NCBI GenBank assembly: GCA_028696815.1 | Contig: JAQVGG010000002.1 | Span: forward strand, 1-64,000 | Direction: 5' to 3' | Length of the DNA: 64,000 nucleotides | Origin: Candidatus Altimarinota bacterium | GTDB lineage: Bacteria; Patescibacteriota; Gracilibacteria; BD1-5; UBA6164 | Notes under the pieces: model-generated | Databases searched by the model: none | What the model saw: only the letters and a program-made list of their open reading frames with translations | Told to the model about the DNA's origin: nothing | Part shown: in pieces, positions 13,280 through 25,166 of the stretch | Layout of the letters: each line of letters begins with the position of its first letter | Numbering within the stretch: the stretch's first letter is position 1 | Program-made: the position numbers and the translations under genes

Positions 13280-13684
13280 ATGAAAAAAATTGGTGTAGTT
13301 TTATTACTATGTTTACTTTCTACTTTTACTATAAATAATATATATGCTTCAACAGTAGAAGATGACCTATCAGCACTTTTTAGTGAAATAATGAATAGTA
13401 CTTCTATATCAGAAGAAACAGAATTAAATAGTGCTTGGGAAGAAGATATTATTAATGAATTAAATTGATGAGAAGATAATTCTACAGTAATTTCTGCTGA
13501 ACAAAACATAGAAAATGATGTAGAAGTAGAATTAAATAGCGCTTGAGAAGAGTCAATAACTACTACAAATAATGTAGAAATTAAAGTTTTACCTAAAACA
13601 GGACCAACTGAGATATTACTTTTACTTATCTCATTACTTATTGCTTGAGTTTTATTTTACAACAAAAGAAGAAAAACAATATAA
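13280..13684 (+). CDS. small LPxTG-anchored surface protein
   Basis: This 134-residue protein has an N-terminal signal peptide (MKKIGVVLLLCLLSTF, cleavage near YAS) and a short acidic, Ser/Glu-rich spacer in which an EELNSAWEED-like segment recurs with ELNSAGEES. The C-terminal sorting signal is LPKTGP near residue 100, followed by a hydrophobic helix and KRRK. This is the classic layout for sortase anchoring or, if no sortase exists, a single membrane anchor. The exposed part is only about 75 residues. No sortase gene is in the window. Confidence 0.8.
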
Positions 13685-13699
13685 TAAATCCTTTTAAGT

Positions 13700-13731
13700 A
13701 AAAGCAGTCTTCTATAAGAAGACTGCTTTTA
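13700..13731 (+). terminator. strong terminator after the LPKTG gene
   Basis: The perfect stem AAAAGCAGTCTTCT / AGAAGACTGCTTTT is one of the most stable hairpins in the window. Confidence 0.9.
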
Positions 13732-13799
13732 AAAATGAAAAATTTTGCTTAAAATAATATATTTTATATAATATTTTAAATATTTTTAGATAAATAGAT

Positions 13800-14327
13800 A
13801 TGAAATTAATAATTTGACTTTGAAATCCTTGAGATAAATATAAAAACACAAGACATAACTTATGATTTATATTTCTTGATTATTTTGCTATAAAAGAAAA
13901 CTTTTCAGATTTTAAGTATGAATCAAAATTTAAAGCAGATATCTCAGAGTGAAATTTTTTATGAGAAAAAACAATTCTTCTAAAACCTCAAACTTTTATG
14001 AACCTTAGCTGAGAAAGTATTAAAAAAATCGCTGATTTTTATAAAATAAATACTAATGATTGGATAGTTATATTTGATGACATAAGTTTAGAGTTTTGAA
14101 AAGTTAGATACAGAGATAAGTGATCTGCTTGATGACATAACGGCTTAAAAGATATTATTAAGTACTTTTGAGAAGATTTCAAAAGAATAAAAGTGTGAAT
14201 TTGATATGATAAAAAATTTGAAACTTCTGACTGGGTATTATCTAAATTTAAAGAAGAAGAATTAATTGATTTAGATAATAATATATTTATTGAGATTCTT
14301 GATATATTAAAAGAAAAAATAAATTAA
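13800..14327 (+). CDS. pth: peptidyl-tRNA hydrolase
   Basis: Pth frees tRNA from peptidyl-tRNA that drops off the ribosome. The 175-residue protein carries IIGLGNPGDKYKNTRHNLGF with the catalytic histidine, LLKPQTFMNLSG, the [28 protein letters not shown] block and RIKVGIG. Nearly all of the many conserved glycines are TGA, so this short gene alone demonstrates the recoding. Family length is normal. Confidence 0.95.
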
Positions 14328-14342
14328 CTTTTATTTTTTCTT

Positions 14343-14582
14343 TTAACTCTCATTAACTATAGTTTGTTTATCTTTCGTATCATTATTTGATTTATTGTCT
14401 TGTCTTTCTTTTTCTTCTATTTTTTCTAACAATCCTTCTTCATAACCTATAGAAAGTTTTACACCATCTAAATTAAATAAAATATAAACTAAAATCATTA
14501 AAATCATTGCAGCAGGAATAATTACATATGTAACAAATTCAAGTCAATTTAGCTCAATTCACAGTATATATATATGATACAT
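14343..14582 (-). CDS. small single-pass membrane protein
   Basis: A 79-residue frame on the minus strand has one strong membrane helix (about residues 15-37, LEFVTYVIIPAAMILMILVYILF) quoted here only as its hydrophobic core, followed by a charged cytoplasmic-like tail rich in Glu, Lys and Asn. No family is recognised. It lies in the gap between pth and murC and is convergent with pth. The start ATG is near a divergent region with murC. Coding is plausible because of the sharp hydrophobic/charged partition and a TGA at a glycine-like position, but it is short. Confidence 0.5.
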
Positions 14583-14704
14583 AAAAATATTTAAATAAAT
14601 AATTTGAACTATTTTAACATATTTATAAAAAAAATGGTAATTTTGTGATTTATATAATTGATTTATACTATAAAGTAAATAAAATCTTAAAAATAATATA
14701 ATAT

Positions 14705-16024
14705 ATGGATAAAAAAATCTATGTTATCTGAATATGATGAATCTGAGTATCAGCCATAGCAAGATACTATTTGTTTATGTGATGGAAGGTATTTTGAAGT
14801 GATAAAGTTGATTCTGAATTAATTAAAAAATTAAAAATAGAATGATGCGATATAATAATCTGAGAAGATGAAAATAGATTAGACAATAATTTTAATTTAG
14901 TAGTTTATACAGAAGCTATTCCTCAAAATCAAATAGAATTAAAAAAATCAAAAGAGTTTTGAATCAAAACTCTAAGTTATCCAGAAGCTCTAGCTAGTAT
15001 TGTAAACGATAAAAAACTAATAACAATTGCTTGAACTCATGGTAAATCAACTACTACTTCCCTAACTAGTTTAGTACTAAAAAACTCTAGTGAATGAGTT
15101 AATTCTATAGTTTGAACGATCTTAAAAGAGTTTTGATCAAAAAATACTTATTTTTCAGATTCACCTTACTTTGTAATTGAGGCTTGTGAATACAAAAGAA
15201 GTTTTTTAAAATATAAACCAACTGTTGCTGTTATAACAAATATAGAAGCTGATCACCTTGATTACTACAAAGATTTAGATGATTATATGCTTGGGTTTAA
15301 AGAATACATAGACAATGTAATACTTGGATGATTTGTTATACTCAATTGAGAGGATATAAATTGTAGAAAATTAATCTGATTAAGAAAAAATATTAGTTAT
15401 ATAGAAGTATATAATAAATATTTCATATTTAGAAATGAGATAATAGCATTTCCAGAGATAAAGATGCAAGTACCTTGAGAACACATACTATATGATGCTC
15501 ATATAGCCTATATAATATGACACATGGCTTGAATAAAAAATGAAGAAATAATAAAATCTCTTGAAAATTACTCCTGAGTATGGAGGAGAATGGAGATAGT
15601 TTGAACTACTCAAAATTTAAATACACTTATGAGTGACTATGGACATCATCCTACAGAGATAAAAGTTACTCTAAAAGCTTTAAAAGATGCTAATCCTGCT
15701 AAAACTATATTAACAGTCTTTCAACCTCATCAGTATAATAGAACTATAGAACTTCTTGATGATTTTAAAACTTGTTTTTATGATACAGATAAACTTATTG
15801 TTCCAGACATCTATGAATCAAGAGATAGTGAAGAAGATAAAAAGAAAATTAATTCAAAAATATTTGTTGAACAAATAAAACATCCAGATAAACTAGACTG
15901 ACAATGATTAGAAAATACTCTAAAGTTAATTGAAGATTTTGATAATACCTATACTAACTCAATTATCTTGCTTCTTTGAGCATGAAATGTTGATGACTTA
16001 AGGTATAAAATAAAGACTGATTAA
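14705..16024 (+). CDS. murC: UDP-N-acetylmuramate-L-alanine ligase
   Basis: MurC adds L-alanine to UDP-MurNAc, the first peptide step of peptidoglycan precursor synthesis. The N-terminal Rossmann loop is IGIGGIGVSA, with four of the residues encoded by TGA or TGA-adjacent codons. The ATP loop is [12 protein letters not shown] near residue 110. A central [13 protein letters not shown] block and a late [12 protein letters not shown] block are diagnostic of MurC. The C-terminal domain retains FQPHQYNRT. Its 439 residues fit the family. A terminator overlaps the stop. This supports a peptidoglycan wall. Confidence 0.94.
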
Positions 16025-16037
16025 TCAGTCTTTATTT
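16012..16037 (+). terminator. terminator between murC and secD
   Basis: The stem AAAGACTGA / TCAGTCTTT with a TTAA loop overlaps the murC stop; its right end touches the secD stop, so it may serve both convergent genes. Confidence 0.8.
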
Positions 16038-17662
16038 TACTTTCCTATAAAACTATTTCTGTCTTTCATTGATTTAGCAAGAAGCATAATAAGTACTCTT
16101 GATATCCACATTACTGAAAAAAGTGACACGACTATACCTATAGCAAGCATTAATCAAAATCATTTAATTAAATTTATACCAAATACAAAAAGTATTATAG
16201 CAACTATAAGTCAAGTTACATTTGAATCCCATATAGCTGACCAAGATTTTTTAAATCAAATCCTGCAAGCCTCATCAAGTTTTTTTCAATTATTTAACTC
16301 TTCCCTAACTCTTTCAAATATAAGTATGTTTGCATCTATAGCCATACCTATAGATAAAATCAAACCTGCAATTGAAGCCAGAGTTAATGTAACTCAAAAT
16401 AATTTAACTACAGCTAATACTATAATTGTATATAAAAACAATGCTATAGCTGACATAAGTCATGATAATCTATACACATAAACAAGAAAAACAAAAATAA
16501 GTACAAATCATAAAATTCAAGCAACAATTAATTTTTCCAATGAATTTAGTCAAAGTCTAGAATCTATTGATTTTTCTGAAGTAAGATAAATTGGTGCTGG
16601 TACAACTCAAGTGTTTATATCTGTTGATAATTTTTTAGCCTCTTCTGCTGTATAGTTTCCAGTTATAACTGCTTTTCAGCTTAGAATTGGTTCATTTACA
16701 TTTGGAGCAGTAAGCATCTCTCATCAAACAAATATTGCAATTTGTTGTCAAACTAATCTTAAAGTCAGTTCTCAAAATATTTTTCATCACTCATCATTAA
16801 ATGTTAGTTCAACCATTGGTTTAAAAGCTTGGTCAAATTGAACTGATGATTTAACAAAATACTTATCATTTAAAATTCTTCCTTCAGAATCTTTTGCTTC
16901 AATCCACTCAGAGGGTTCATCTGCTACAAATACATAGTTAATTTTAGTTTCTGAATTTTCCTTAGTAATTTCTAATACATATTTTCACTCTTCTCAAACT
17001 TCATTTGTTCATTCTACTTTATCTCAAACCAGTCACTCATTTTCTAGTAAATTTGTATCTGTAATATTTAACTCCGCAAGAGAATCTACAGTTCAAACCT
17101 CTACTTTTTCATAATTATCTTTATATTTATTAGCACTAACAAAAAAACCATATTGACTTGTTTGTAGCTCATTTAATAAATCAGTTGATATTTTTTCTCT
17201 CATAGCTAAATCATCTTCTGTTATCTCTTTTCTTCTTTCTTTAAAAACTATTTTTACAACTCTACCAATTGCTTCTTTTGCCCTTTTAATATTTTCACTA
17301 TTTTCTAGAGTATTATTTCATTTTAAAGGGATTTGAACTATTATATGTTGTTCTCCACCATATGAAGCTGATGTTATTACTGAGTCATTTATATTTAATG
17401 TTTCTACTCTTTTATCTATTATAGATTTTAATCACTCTATAATACTTTTTTCTTTTTGTTTATTATAATCAGCTTCCTCCTTCACTTCCTCTAAATCAAT
17501 TTTATAATCAAGTTCAATACCTCATTGCAAATCAAGACCTAGTTTATAGTCTTTTCATGAAAAAGGAACTTCTATATTGTAAGCAGACCAAGGAAATACA
17601 TAAACAAAAAGCATTGCTCATGCTAGTGTAAGTAAAAATAATTTAATAATTAAATTTTTCAT
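16037..17662 (-). CDS. secD: protein-export membrane protein SecD
   Basis: SecD works with SecF as a proton-driven RND-family partner of SecYEG. This 541-residue protein has an N-terminal membrane helix, then the D1 signature [15 protein letters not shown], a periplasmic P1 domain of about 300 residues, and a C-terminal five-helix membrane block. The block includes [24 protein letters not shown], given here only by its core [13 protein letters not shown], and [14 protein letters not shown]. These are the standard SecD D4-D6 regions. No secF follows, so SecF must be elsewhere or absent. The gene is convergent with murC and 69 nt downstream of rlmN, so the two may share a transcript. Confidence 0.92.
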
Positions 17663-17731
17663 TGCTAAAATTTTATAAATAAGTAAAAAAATCGGGAAAG
17701 AATATACTTTTTTTTATGAAAAAGTAAAATT

Positions 17732-18814
17732 TTAATCCTTTTTATTTGCAAGTTGTCAACAAGCTGCATCTATATCATCTCACATAGTAGCTCTTATAGT
17801 TGATACTACTCAGTATTTTTCTAATATATTTTGAAACTTTTCAATTATAAACCTAGGAGTTGGTTTAAATCAGTCTGAACTAGTTCACTCTCAAGGATTA
17901 TATGGTATAAAGTTCACATGAGCAAGCCTGCCTTTTAGAAGTTTTCAAAGTTCATCAGCTAATATTATATTATCATTTACTCAGTTTATCATTATGTACT
18001 CATAAAATATTCTTTTATTTGTTTTTTGCACATAATCATCAAGTGCCTTCATAAGATCTTTTAAAGGATAAGTATGATCAACTGGCATTATCTTTGATCT
18101 TATCTCATCATTTGGAGCATGAAGTGATATAGCAAGGCTAGTCTGAGGAAAATCTAAAGTAAATTTTTTAATTCCTGGAACTATTCAACAAGTTGAAATT
18201 GTTACTCTTCTATTTGCTATATTTATCTTTTTTTGAGCTGTTGCTATATCTATTGATTTTTTAACATTATCATAGTTAAGCATAGGTTCCCCCATACCCA
18301 TATAAACTATATTTCTCAAAACTCCTCCTTGCTCATTTACTAGTTTAGCAGCATACATTATTTGTTCAACTATTTCATAAAACTCTAAATTTCTTTTCAA
18401 CCCTAGTTTTCAAGTTGCACAAAAACTACATCACATAGGACACCCAACCTGACATGAAACACAAAGAGTTATTCTACCTGTTAGATGCCTCATAATAACA
18501 GCTTCGATATATTCGTACTGTTCCCTCTCCTCTCAAAGGAGAGGGTTAGGGTGAGGGCTTTTTGTTTTAAAAAGTATTTTTGTAGTTTGCCCATTTTCTG
18601 AAGTTTTTTGCATATCAATTTCTAAAGAATCATAAAAAAAGTTTTCTTTAAGCTTTTCTCTTAAATCTTTAGGAATTGTCTCTATTTTATTAAAATCAGT
18701 AATAAAATTTTTATAAATAGCATTTTCTATCTGGCTATATCTAAAAGGTGGGATTTTATTTTGAGATAAAAACTCTTTTAATTTATCTTCATCATGTATT
18801 GAAATTTTTTGCAT
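17732..18814 (-). CDS. rlmN: 23S rRNA/tRNA A-C2 methyltransferase RlmN, with an in-frame repeat insertion
   Basis: RlmN is a radical-SAM enzyme that methylates C2 of A2503 in 23S rRNA. The 360-residue protein has the cluster motif GCPMGCSFCATG (CX3CX2C) near residue 122, VYMGMGEPMLNYDNV, RVTISTCGIVPG, SLHAPND and the C-terminal IRATMGDDIDAACGQLA with the second catalytic cysteine. A GC-rich palindromic repeat lies inside the gene (18522-18558) and adds a peptide reading SPHPNPLLGEEREQ. It replaces the usual short turn between the N-terminal domain and the strand leading to the cluster. The frame is kept and one codon of the insert is TGA, so the insert is read in the host code. All catalytic parts are intact, so the enzyme is probably active. 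Confidence 0.93.
18522..18558 (-). repeat. palindromic repeat unit (family I) inside rlmN
   Basis: A GC-rich hairpin of the form CCTCACCC(T/C)AACCCTCTCC / GGAGAGGG lies within the coding sequence. In the coding direction it translates to SPHPNPLLGEERE. The base composition differs sharply from the surrounding gene. The same unit recurs in rseP, a GT4 gene, galE and recG. Confidence 0.9.
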
Positions 18815-18880
18815 TTAATTAATTATTTGATATATTATTTAAAAGTATATAAATTATATTGATTTTTATCAAATGTAAAT

Positions 18881-19483
18881 ATGAAACTAAACAAAAAAGC
18901 AACTTCAATTATTGAAGCTATGATAGTTATGCTTGTTATAATAACATGAGTTATTTGAATGTATAGCATATATGATAGCTCTACTAAACTATCTGCTTCA
19001 ACAAAAAATAGAATAGAAGCAATTGAAATAGCAAGAGAATGAATTGAGGCTATGAAAAATATAAGAGATACAAACTGGCTACTTTTCAAGGCTGATCCAG
19101 ATAACTGCTGGAATACTTTAAACTATAATCCAAACTGTGTTTGAGATGATACAAGTACAAATGATATAATAGCTTGAAGTTATATAATTTATCAAGATAT
19201 AGATAATAGATGGAAATTAAATTCTCAAAGTTGATGAACTTTTTGAAGTTGATCATACATAAGTGATTTTAGAGTTAAAAAAGATATTAACTGACTTTAC
19301 ACTCAAACTTGATGAATTGATTTTACTCCGATTTTTACAAGGGAAATAAAAGTTAACTATCCTAGCTGAGATTCAAATAATCAAAAAATGGAAATATCTT
19401 CAATAGTTCAATGGAAAGATAGCTCTTCTAATGCACCACATAAAGTAGAGCTTAATCATACATTAACTAACCGGGAAAACTAA
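18881..19483 (+). CDS. type IV pilin-like (pseudopilin) protein
   Basis: The 200-residue protein starts with a short basic leader (MKLNKKAT) and a hydrophobic helix SIIEAMIVMLVIITG with the +5 glutamate typical of class III prepilin signals, followed by an alpha-helical spine (RIEAIEIAREGIEAMKNIRD). The extracellular domain contains two cysteines in a CWNTLNYNPNC loop. This is the PilV/minor pilin layout common in CPR. The leader lacks the usual Gly at -1 and instead has Thr or Ala before Ser, which is a mild departure. It is divergent from rlmN and is followed by a strong terminator. Confidence 0.78.
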
Positions 19484-19514
19484 AAAACTCAAAGCATAGC
19501 TTTGAGTTTTTTAG
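19482..19514. terminator. bidirectional terminator after the pseudopilin gene
   Basis: The stem AAAAACTCAAAGC / GCTTTGAGTTTTT with an ATA loop lies between convergent genes. Confidence 0.9.
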
Positions 19515-19517
19515 TTT

Positions 19518-22500
19518 TTAATCTTCATCTGACTCTAATAGAGTATTATGTGTTGCTCTTTTTGTAGATTCTGTTACTTCAAACATCCTAGAGTAATCTG
19601 TATCTTCTACGAGTGCTTCGCTAGAATAATCTTTTCCAGATGTCATATTTTTAACATACTTTTCAATTAATCCATCAACTGGGGATTTTACACCTCATCT
19701 TGATGATTTTAAAATCCTTCTATAATCTGTAAGTCTTGATAATTCAAGCATATCTATTCACCAATATCTTAATTTGTATCATATTGCAGAAGATTTCTTT
19801 ACAATTGCTTTTAACAAATCATCTCTAGAAGAATGAAGCTCAAGTAATCATGATAAAAACTGTCTTAAATCATCCTCAAGAAGCTTTTTCTTTGCATCTT
19901 CTCAGTACATACTATAATCTCTTTTTACAATAGCATCAAATTCATCAGATATTTCCTCCCACATATATACTCACATCTCCAAATTTCTAAAACCTCATCA
20001 TTGATCTTGTTTAACATTTTTACTTGCATTTTGTAAATGAAATCAAGAAGTTCAAGCCTTTCTAAATGCATCTGTCATGGTATCTTTATTGTCCCATTTT
20101 GTATCTGCATCTATCAATGTTCTAAATGTATCATAATAAGATTTAAATACTTGGTTTCATTTTTCTTGTTTAATTCACTTTTCATCTACATATCAAGCAT
20201 CTTTTTCAAAAAAGATTATTTTTGATAGAGAAGAATCATCGTCAGTTTTTCAATCATTAAGCATATATAAAGATCTAGTAAGCACTTCTCAGTATTTATC
20301 AAAAAATTTCTCAGTTTTTTTAATTTTATCAAAGTCTTTAATAGAATTATCTTTCATCTCGCTAAAAATCTCTGTAGCCATTGTTCACATTCAATCATAC
20401 TTACCTCAAGATCTTGCCTCTATTCTAATTGCTAGTTCTCTTATAGTTTCATTTAATAGATTCATGTCAGACACATGGGACATAAACCTAGTAATAGGTA
20501 AAAGATATCACTTTCCATTAAAACTTTTTAAAGCATCAAGTATCAATACATGATCAAATCCATAAGCAATTCAAGAAAATGCCATTATAAATGGGATTTT
20601 ACTCATAACATGCATAGATCATCATTTTTCTACTACTTTTTCAAGCCAACCAATAGCATTTGGGTATGTTCATCATTCTAGTTCTCACATACCTCATTTT
20701 ACTCTTCATTCTATATTTCTCTCATCAGCTGCATCATTTCTTCAAGTATCCATCTCATCTTTTTTTCATTGAGCTCTTAATCTCTTATACTCTTTATGCA
20801 ATCTAGTTCTTCTAACTGGTTTTAATTCTCATTTACACTGTTTAACTAGAAGTCTATATACTAAATAATCTTCGTTAAATGGAAGATCACCTGCTTCTTG
20901 TTCAGCTTTTATATCATTGTATAGTGCATCTCATACTTCTCAACCAAGAGCTCTATACCATAAAAATTTTCATTTATACTTAGCAAGTCATCACTTTGCA
21001 TAAAGTGTTCAGTATTTTTCCATCATAAATATAAGTCAAGCCTCCTTTTTATATTCTGGAGAACTTTTGTTTAGCAACCATGATTCTATCATAAAACTAG
21101 CATCAGAAGAATCAACAGATTTTAATTTTTCTATGTATTCATCTTGTGCTTTTTTTTCAGTTTGTTCCACTCTAGCTTTCAAGTCTCTTCTAACTCCCTC
21201 TGGTAAAAATTTTCAAAATACTCCTGATGCAAACTTAGCAGCATGGTTATCATTTCACTCTTTTAGATAATTTTGCAAAGCCTCTAATCACATCTTTGAT
21301 CAAGATATGATTTCAGCAATACTAAAATTACTAAATAAACTTGAGAAAAATTTCTTTTTTCTTCCTTTTATTTCTGGTATATTTTCTTCTCTTTCATCTA
21401 TTCACTCTTTTTCAAAATTTCTTGGTACTAGTTTATGATTTTTTATATATGTATGTAACCATCACAAAGTAACTGTAAAAGTTCTTGATTTATCTACTCA
21501 ATAACTTGTTATTGATTTTTTAGTTTTTTCATCTTTTTTCGATTTTATATCTCATGCATAAAAAGTGACTTTATCTCAAGATATATTTTTGATTTGTAAA
21601 AGTTCTTCAGAGTCAATAGATGCCAAAAATGGATACTCCACTTTTTCTTTTGCTGTTCATTCTTTTTTCTGAATTGCTCAATCTTTAAATTCGAACTGTT
21701 TCCAAATACTACTTATTGGATCATCTAAACCAACAGCTTCTATTAATCCTGAAAAATCTATACAAACATTTGAAGTTCTTTTTGCTTTTTTTTCTTTAAA
21801 TGCATTATAAAAATCTTGATAACTTATTGGAGGTTCTCTTCATATAATAGATTCAAGTACTATTTCTCAATTATCTGTAGATACAACAGTATAAATTCAA
21901 AAATCTTTTGATCACTCTTGTCAAACTTGAAAAGTAACTCATTTCCCAAATAAATATTTAGTTCAAGCTTCATCAAGCTCATCTATTTTTTTTGTAAGTC
22001 AAGATAAATTTAAATCTGGTGCTTCTTGTATTTCTTTATCTATTTTCTTTAGTTCTTCATCTTCTTCAAGTAACTCTTCTATCTTGTTATCATCCCATTT
22101 TTTATTTCAATGTTCATCCAATTCACTTTCTAATCTTTCTTTTATCTCTGCATATTTTAATTTTCTTTGCTCTGTTAACCTTTCAATACTTACTGGAGTA
22201 AATTTATCAGTATCTTCTTGTATTTCTAATTTTTGTATCTTTTCATTTATTTCTTCAGGAGTAAAAGATTCTACTTTTGCTGCAGTTACTGTTCTAACTG
22301 GTTCTCAATAATCATCAACTACATCTAATCACCTTGTTAAAAGAGAGATAAATTTATTATACTCTAGATATATTGGTTTATCTAAAGATGTATCATAAGA
22401 AGAGCTTGTTCATCTTGGAACTAACTTCATTTTTCACGTTTCTACTCAATCATCTTCTAAAACAAAGTATCTTGTAGTATCCTCTCTTTCTGCAATTCAT

Positions 22501-23642
22501 TGTTCTTTTTTGGTTGCAGAAGTGCTTCTTTCTGTTATAGCTATTATATTTCAAGTTTTGAACTTCTCTAAACTTTCAAAACTCATTTTTCAAAGCTTTG
22601 ATATATCAGCTTTTAGTTTATCAAAATCTCTTGATAATCATTTTTCATATAATCATTGTGCATTTGCAATTACTGCATTAAAATCATCTCTTATATTTTT
22701 AATTGATTCTCATCTTGAGCTCATAATTCTCATAGCATCCATAGGACTCTTAACAACTTTCTCAATGTCTATGTAGATTTTTTCATCTCTAAGACTATTT
22801 AATAATGAATCAACATCAGTTTCATCTAATTTTATATTTTCATTTCAAGCTAATCATTTTAAAATAACTGCTTTTTTATACTCTTCAGCAGTTTTTTTGT
22901 TAATTAGTTTTAACTTTAAAGCTTCAGCTAAAGTAATAGCAGGTAAAAACTGTTTTACAAAATCTATTTTTTCTTCATTTCTAAAAACTCATAATGCAAA
23001 TAATTCCTGAATATCAAAAGTAGATAAACTGTAAAAGTTATTAACTTTATTGTAAAAAAAAGCTAAAGCATCTTTTGCCTTATCAGGAAGTTTATCATAT
23101 CTATCTTTAGATAAATTAAAATTTTTTAATTTATTTAACAACTCTTTTCTATCAGGTCTCTTTCATAGTAGTTTTGCTAAAAAATTTCAAGTTAATTCAT
23201 CAGACACTATAAATTTTTTTATTTCTTTTTCATTGAGTTGTTCAACATGTTTAAGTATTTCTAAAGTATATTTATGGGGTGTTATATCATATTCATTTAG
23301 TATCTTCTTTTTAAATTCTACTCTACAATTATTTAAATGTAATAATTTTCAAGTTATTTCTGACATCAATTCATTATAAGTTATTGAATTTAAGTCAATT
23401 CACTTAAACTCCTCTATTCATGAAGAATATCTCTCAAGCATTTTAGTTATCTGAGTATTTTTTTCTCAAGCTTTTGAAATAGTATTTAAAAACTCAGTTC
23501 ATCATCATTTTTCTCTGTTGTAATGAAATTTGATGAAGCTTTTAATAAACCTATTTTTTAATGATTCTTTCTTTACATTTTGTTCAGGAGTTATCTCTTT
23601 CCCCTCTTGTTTTTCTTTTCAATTATGATTATCTGATACCAT
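19518..23642 (-). CDS. giant protein of unknown function (1374 aa)
   Basis: A single uninterrupted frame of 1374 codons under TGA=Gly, with about 85 in-frame TGA codons. I recognise no family. There is no signal peptide. The N-terminal ~450 residues are highly charged and helical. A middle region (about 550-650) is acidic with coiled-coil tendency (KIEELLEEDEELKKI). A more beta-like region with repeated KDGxxxYxV patterns follows. One weakly hydrophobic segment (PFIMAFSGIAYGFDHVLILD) lies near residue 1040. The rest is helical and polar. Very large lineage-specific proteins are typical of CPR genomes. It starts 134 nt from the SAM riboswitch on the other strand and appears monocistronic. Confidence 0.85.
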
Positions 23643-23775
23643 AATACTTTTATTTTTAAAATATATTTTATTTAGTATACCATTTTAAAGCTAAAAAATC
23701 AAATTGTCTACTATAAAAAATCAAAAAAATTTGAAAAAAAAGTTTTTTTAATTAACATCAGCTCACTTGATTAAA
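23643..23775. promoter_or_regulatory. promoter gap upstream of the giant gene and the riboswitch
   Basis: This A+T-rich, gene-free stretch separates the divergent transcripts of the 1374-aa protein gene and the metK leader. It must contain both promoters. I see no operator-like palindrome. Confidence 0.4.
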
Positions 23776-23937
23776 AATATATCAAGAGAGAGTGAAAGAG
23801 AATAGGCTCGCATAAATTAAGTCTATAATTATATTTTTCAAATAAATTATGTCTTAAAATTAATCACTCCAGCAACCTACCCCAAATATAGGACAAGGTG
23901 CTAAATCCTATCCCGCTAAAGCGGGAAAAGATATAAT
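23776..23937 (+). ncRNA. SAM-I (S-box) riboswitch in the metK leader
   Basis: The conserved S-box elements are present in order. P1 5' strand TATATC and the ATCAAGAGAG motif are at 23778-23790, an AGTGA/TCACT P2 stem follows, then CAGCAACC at 23870-23877 and AAGGTGCTAA at 23895-23904. A P4 hairpin CCCGC / GCGGG comes next, and AAAGATATA closes P1 at 23927-23935. The P2/P3 region is longer and more A+T-rich than usual. It precedes a terminator and metK, so it should switch off SAM synthetase when SAM is abundant. Confidence 0.9.
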
Positions 23938-23958
23938 TCAATTAATAATTTAAATTTG

Positions 23959-24001
23959 AAAAATAACTTTTCCTGTTTTTGTAGGGAAAAGTTATTTTTT
24001 T
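23959..24001 (+). terminator. expression-platform terminator of the SAM riboswitch
   Basis: The stem AAATAACTTTTCC / GGAAAAGTTATTT is followed by a T-run, 24-60 nt after the aptamer and 21 nt before the metK start. Its place fits SAM-dependent transcription attenuation. Confidence 0.88.
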
Positions 24002-24021
24002 ATTATTTAATAAATTTCCAA

Positions 24022-25146
24022 ATGAAACACTATATAACTTCAGAATCAGTAACAAGCTGACACCCAGATAAGATTTGTGATCAGATAAGTGACGCTGTAC
24101 TTGATGCATGTTTAAAAGAAGATTCAAACTCTAGAGTAGCTTGTGAATGTTTAACTACAACTTGAACTATAATTGTAAGTGGTGAAATAACTACAAATGC
24201 TTGGGTAAACTTCCAAGATATAGCAAGAAAAGTAGTAAAAGATATAGGTTATGACAGTTTAGAAGCTTGATTTAGTGCTGATGATGTATCTGTACAAATA
24301 CTTATAAATTCTCAATCTCCAGATATAGCTCAATGAGTTGATACAGGTTGAGCATGAGACCAATGAATAATGTTTTGATATGCTTCTCATGAAACAGAAA
24401 ACTATCTTCCTCTTCCTATAAGTCTTGCTCATAAACTAAGTAAAAAACTAGAAGAAGTTAGAAAAGACGGTATACTAGACTACTTATTACCAGACTGAAA
24501 AACTCAAGTAACAGTTGAGTATCACAACAATAAACCTGTAAGAGTTGATACTATAGTAATCTCAAATCAACATAAAGCATCGATTTCACAGGAAGAATTA
24601 AGAAAATGAATTAAAAAACATGTTATAGAATGAGTACTTGGAGATTTGATAGATGAAAACACTACTATACATATAAACCCTACTTGAAAATTTACTATTG
24701 GTTGACCAAAATGAGATTGTTGACTAACAGGTAGAAAGATAATAGTTGATACTTACGGATGAATAGGTAGACACTGAGGTTGAGCTTTTTCTGGAAAAGA
24801 TCCTTCAAAAGTTGATAGAAGCTGAGCTTATATGGCAAGATACCTAGCAAAAAACATAGTAGCATCAGGTATATGTGATAAATGTGAGGTACAACTTGGG
24901 TATGCTATCTGAGTAGCCGAACCAGTTTCTGTTTTTGTTGATTGTTTTGAAACTGAAAAAGTCAGTAGAAAAGATATAATCAAAGCTATCAGAGAAAATT
25001 TTGATTTAACTCCAAATGGAATAATTAAAAAACTAGATTTAAAAAGACCAATTTACCAAAAAACAGCAACTTATTGACACTTCGGTAGAGATGATGTTAG
25101 TTGGGAGGAGTTAGATAGTGTGGAAATATTTAAAAAATTAGTATAA
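24022..25146 (+). CDS. metK: S-adenosylmethionine synthetase
   Basis: MetK makes SAM from methionine and ATP. The 374-residue protein carries [20 protein letters not shown], the GAGDQGIMFGYAS hexapeptide region, the [24 protein letters not shown] block and the [20 protein letters not shown]-loop, all with several TGA-coded glycines. Length and catalytic residues are standard. Expression is governed by the upstream SAM-I riboswitch and terminator. SAM supplied here would serve HemN, RlmN and the methyltransferase in this window. Confidence 0.96.
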
Positions 25147-25166
25147 TATACCTAGGCATCAATTAT

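Noticed and set aside
18522-18558. Assembly or frameshift error in rlmN
   Set aside because: The insert is a multiple of three, the frame is kept and the same unit occurs in frame in four other genes.
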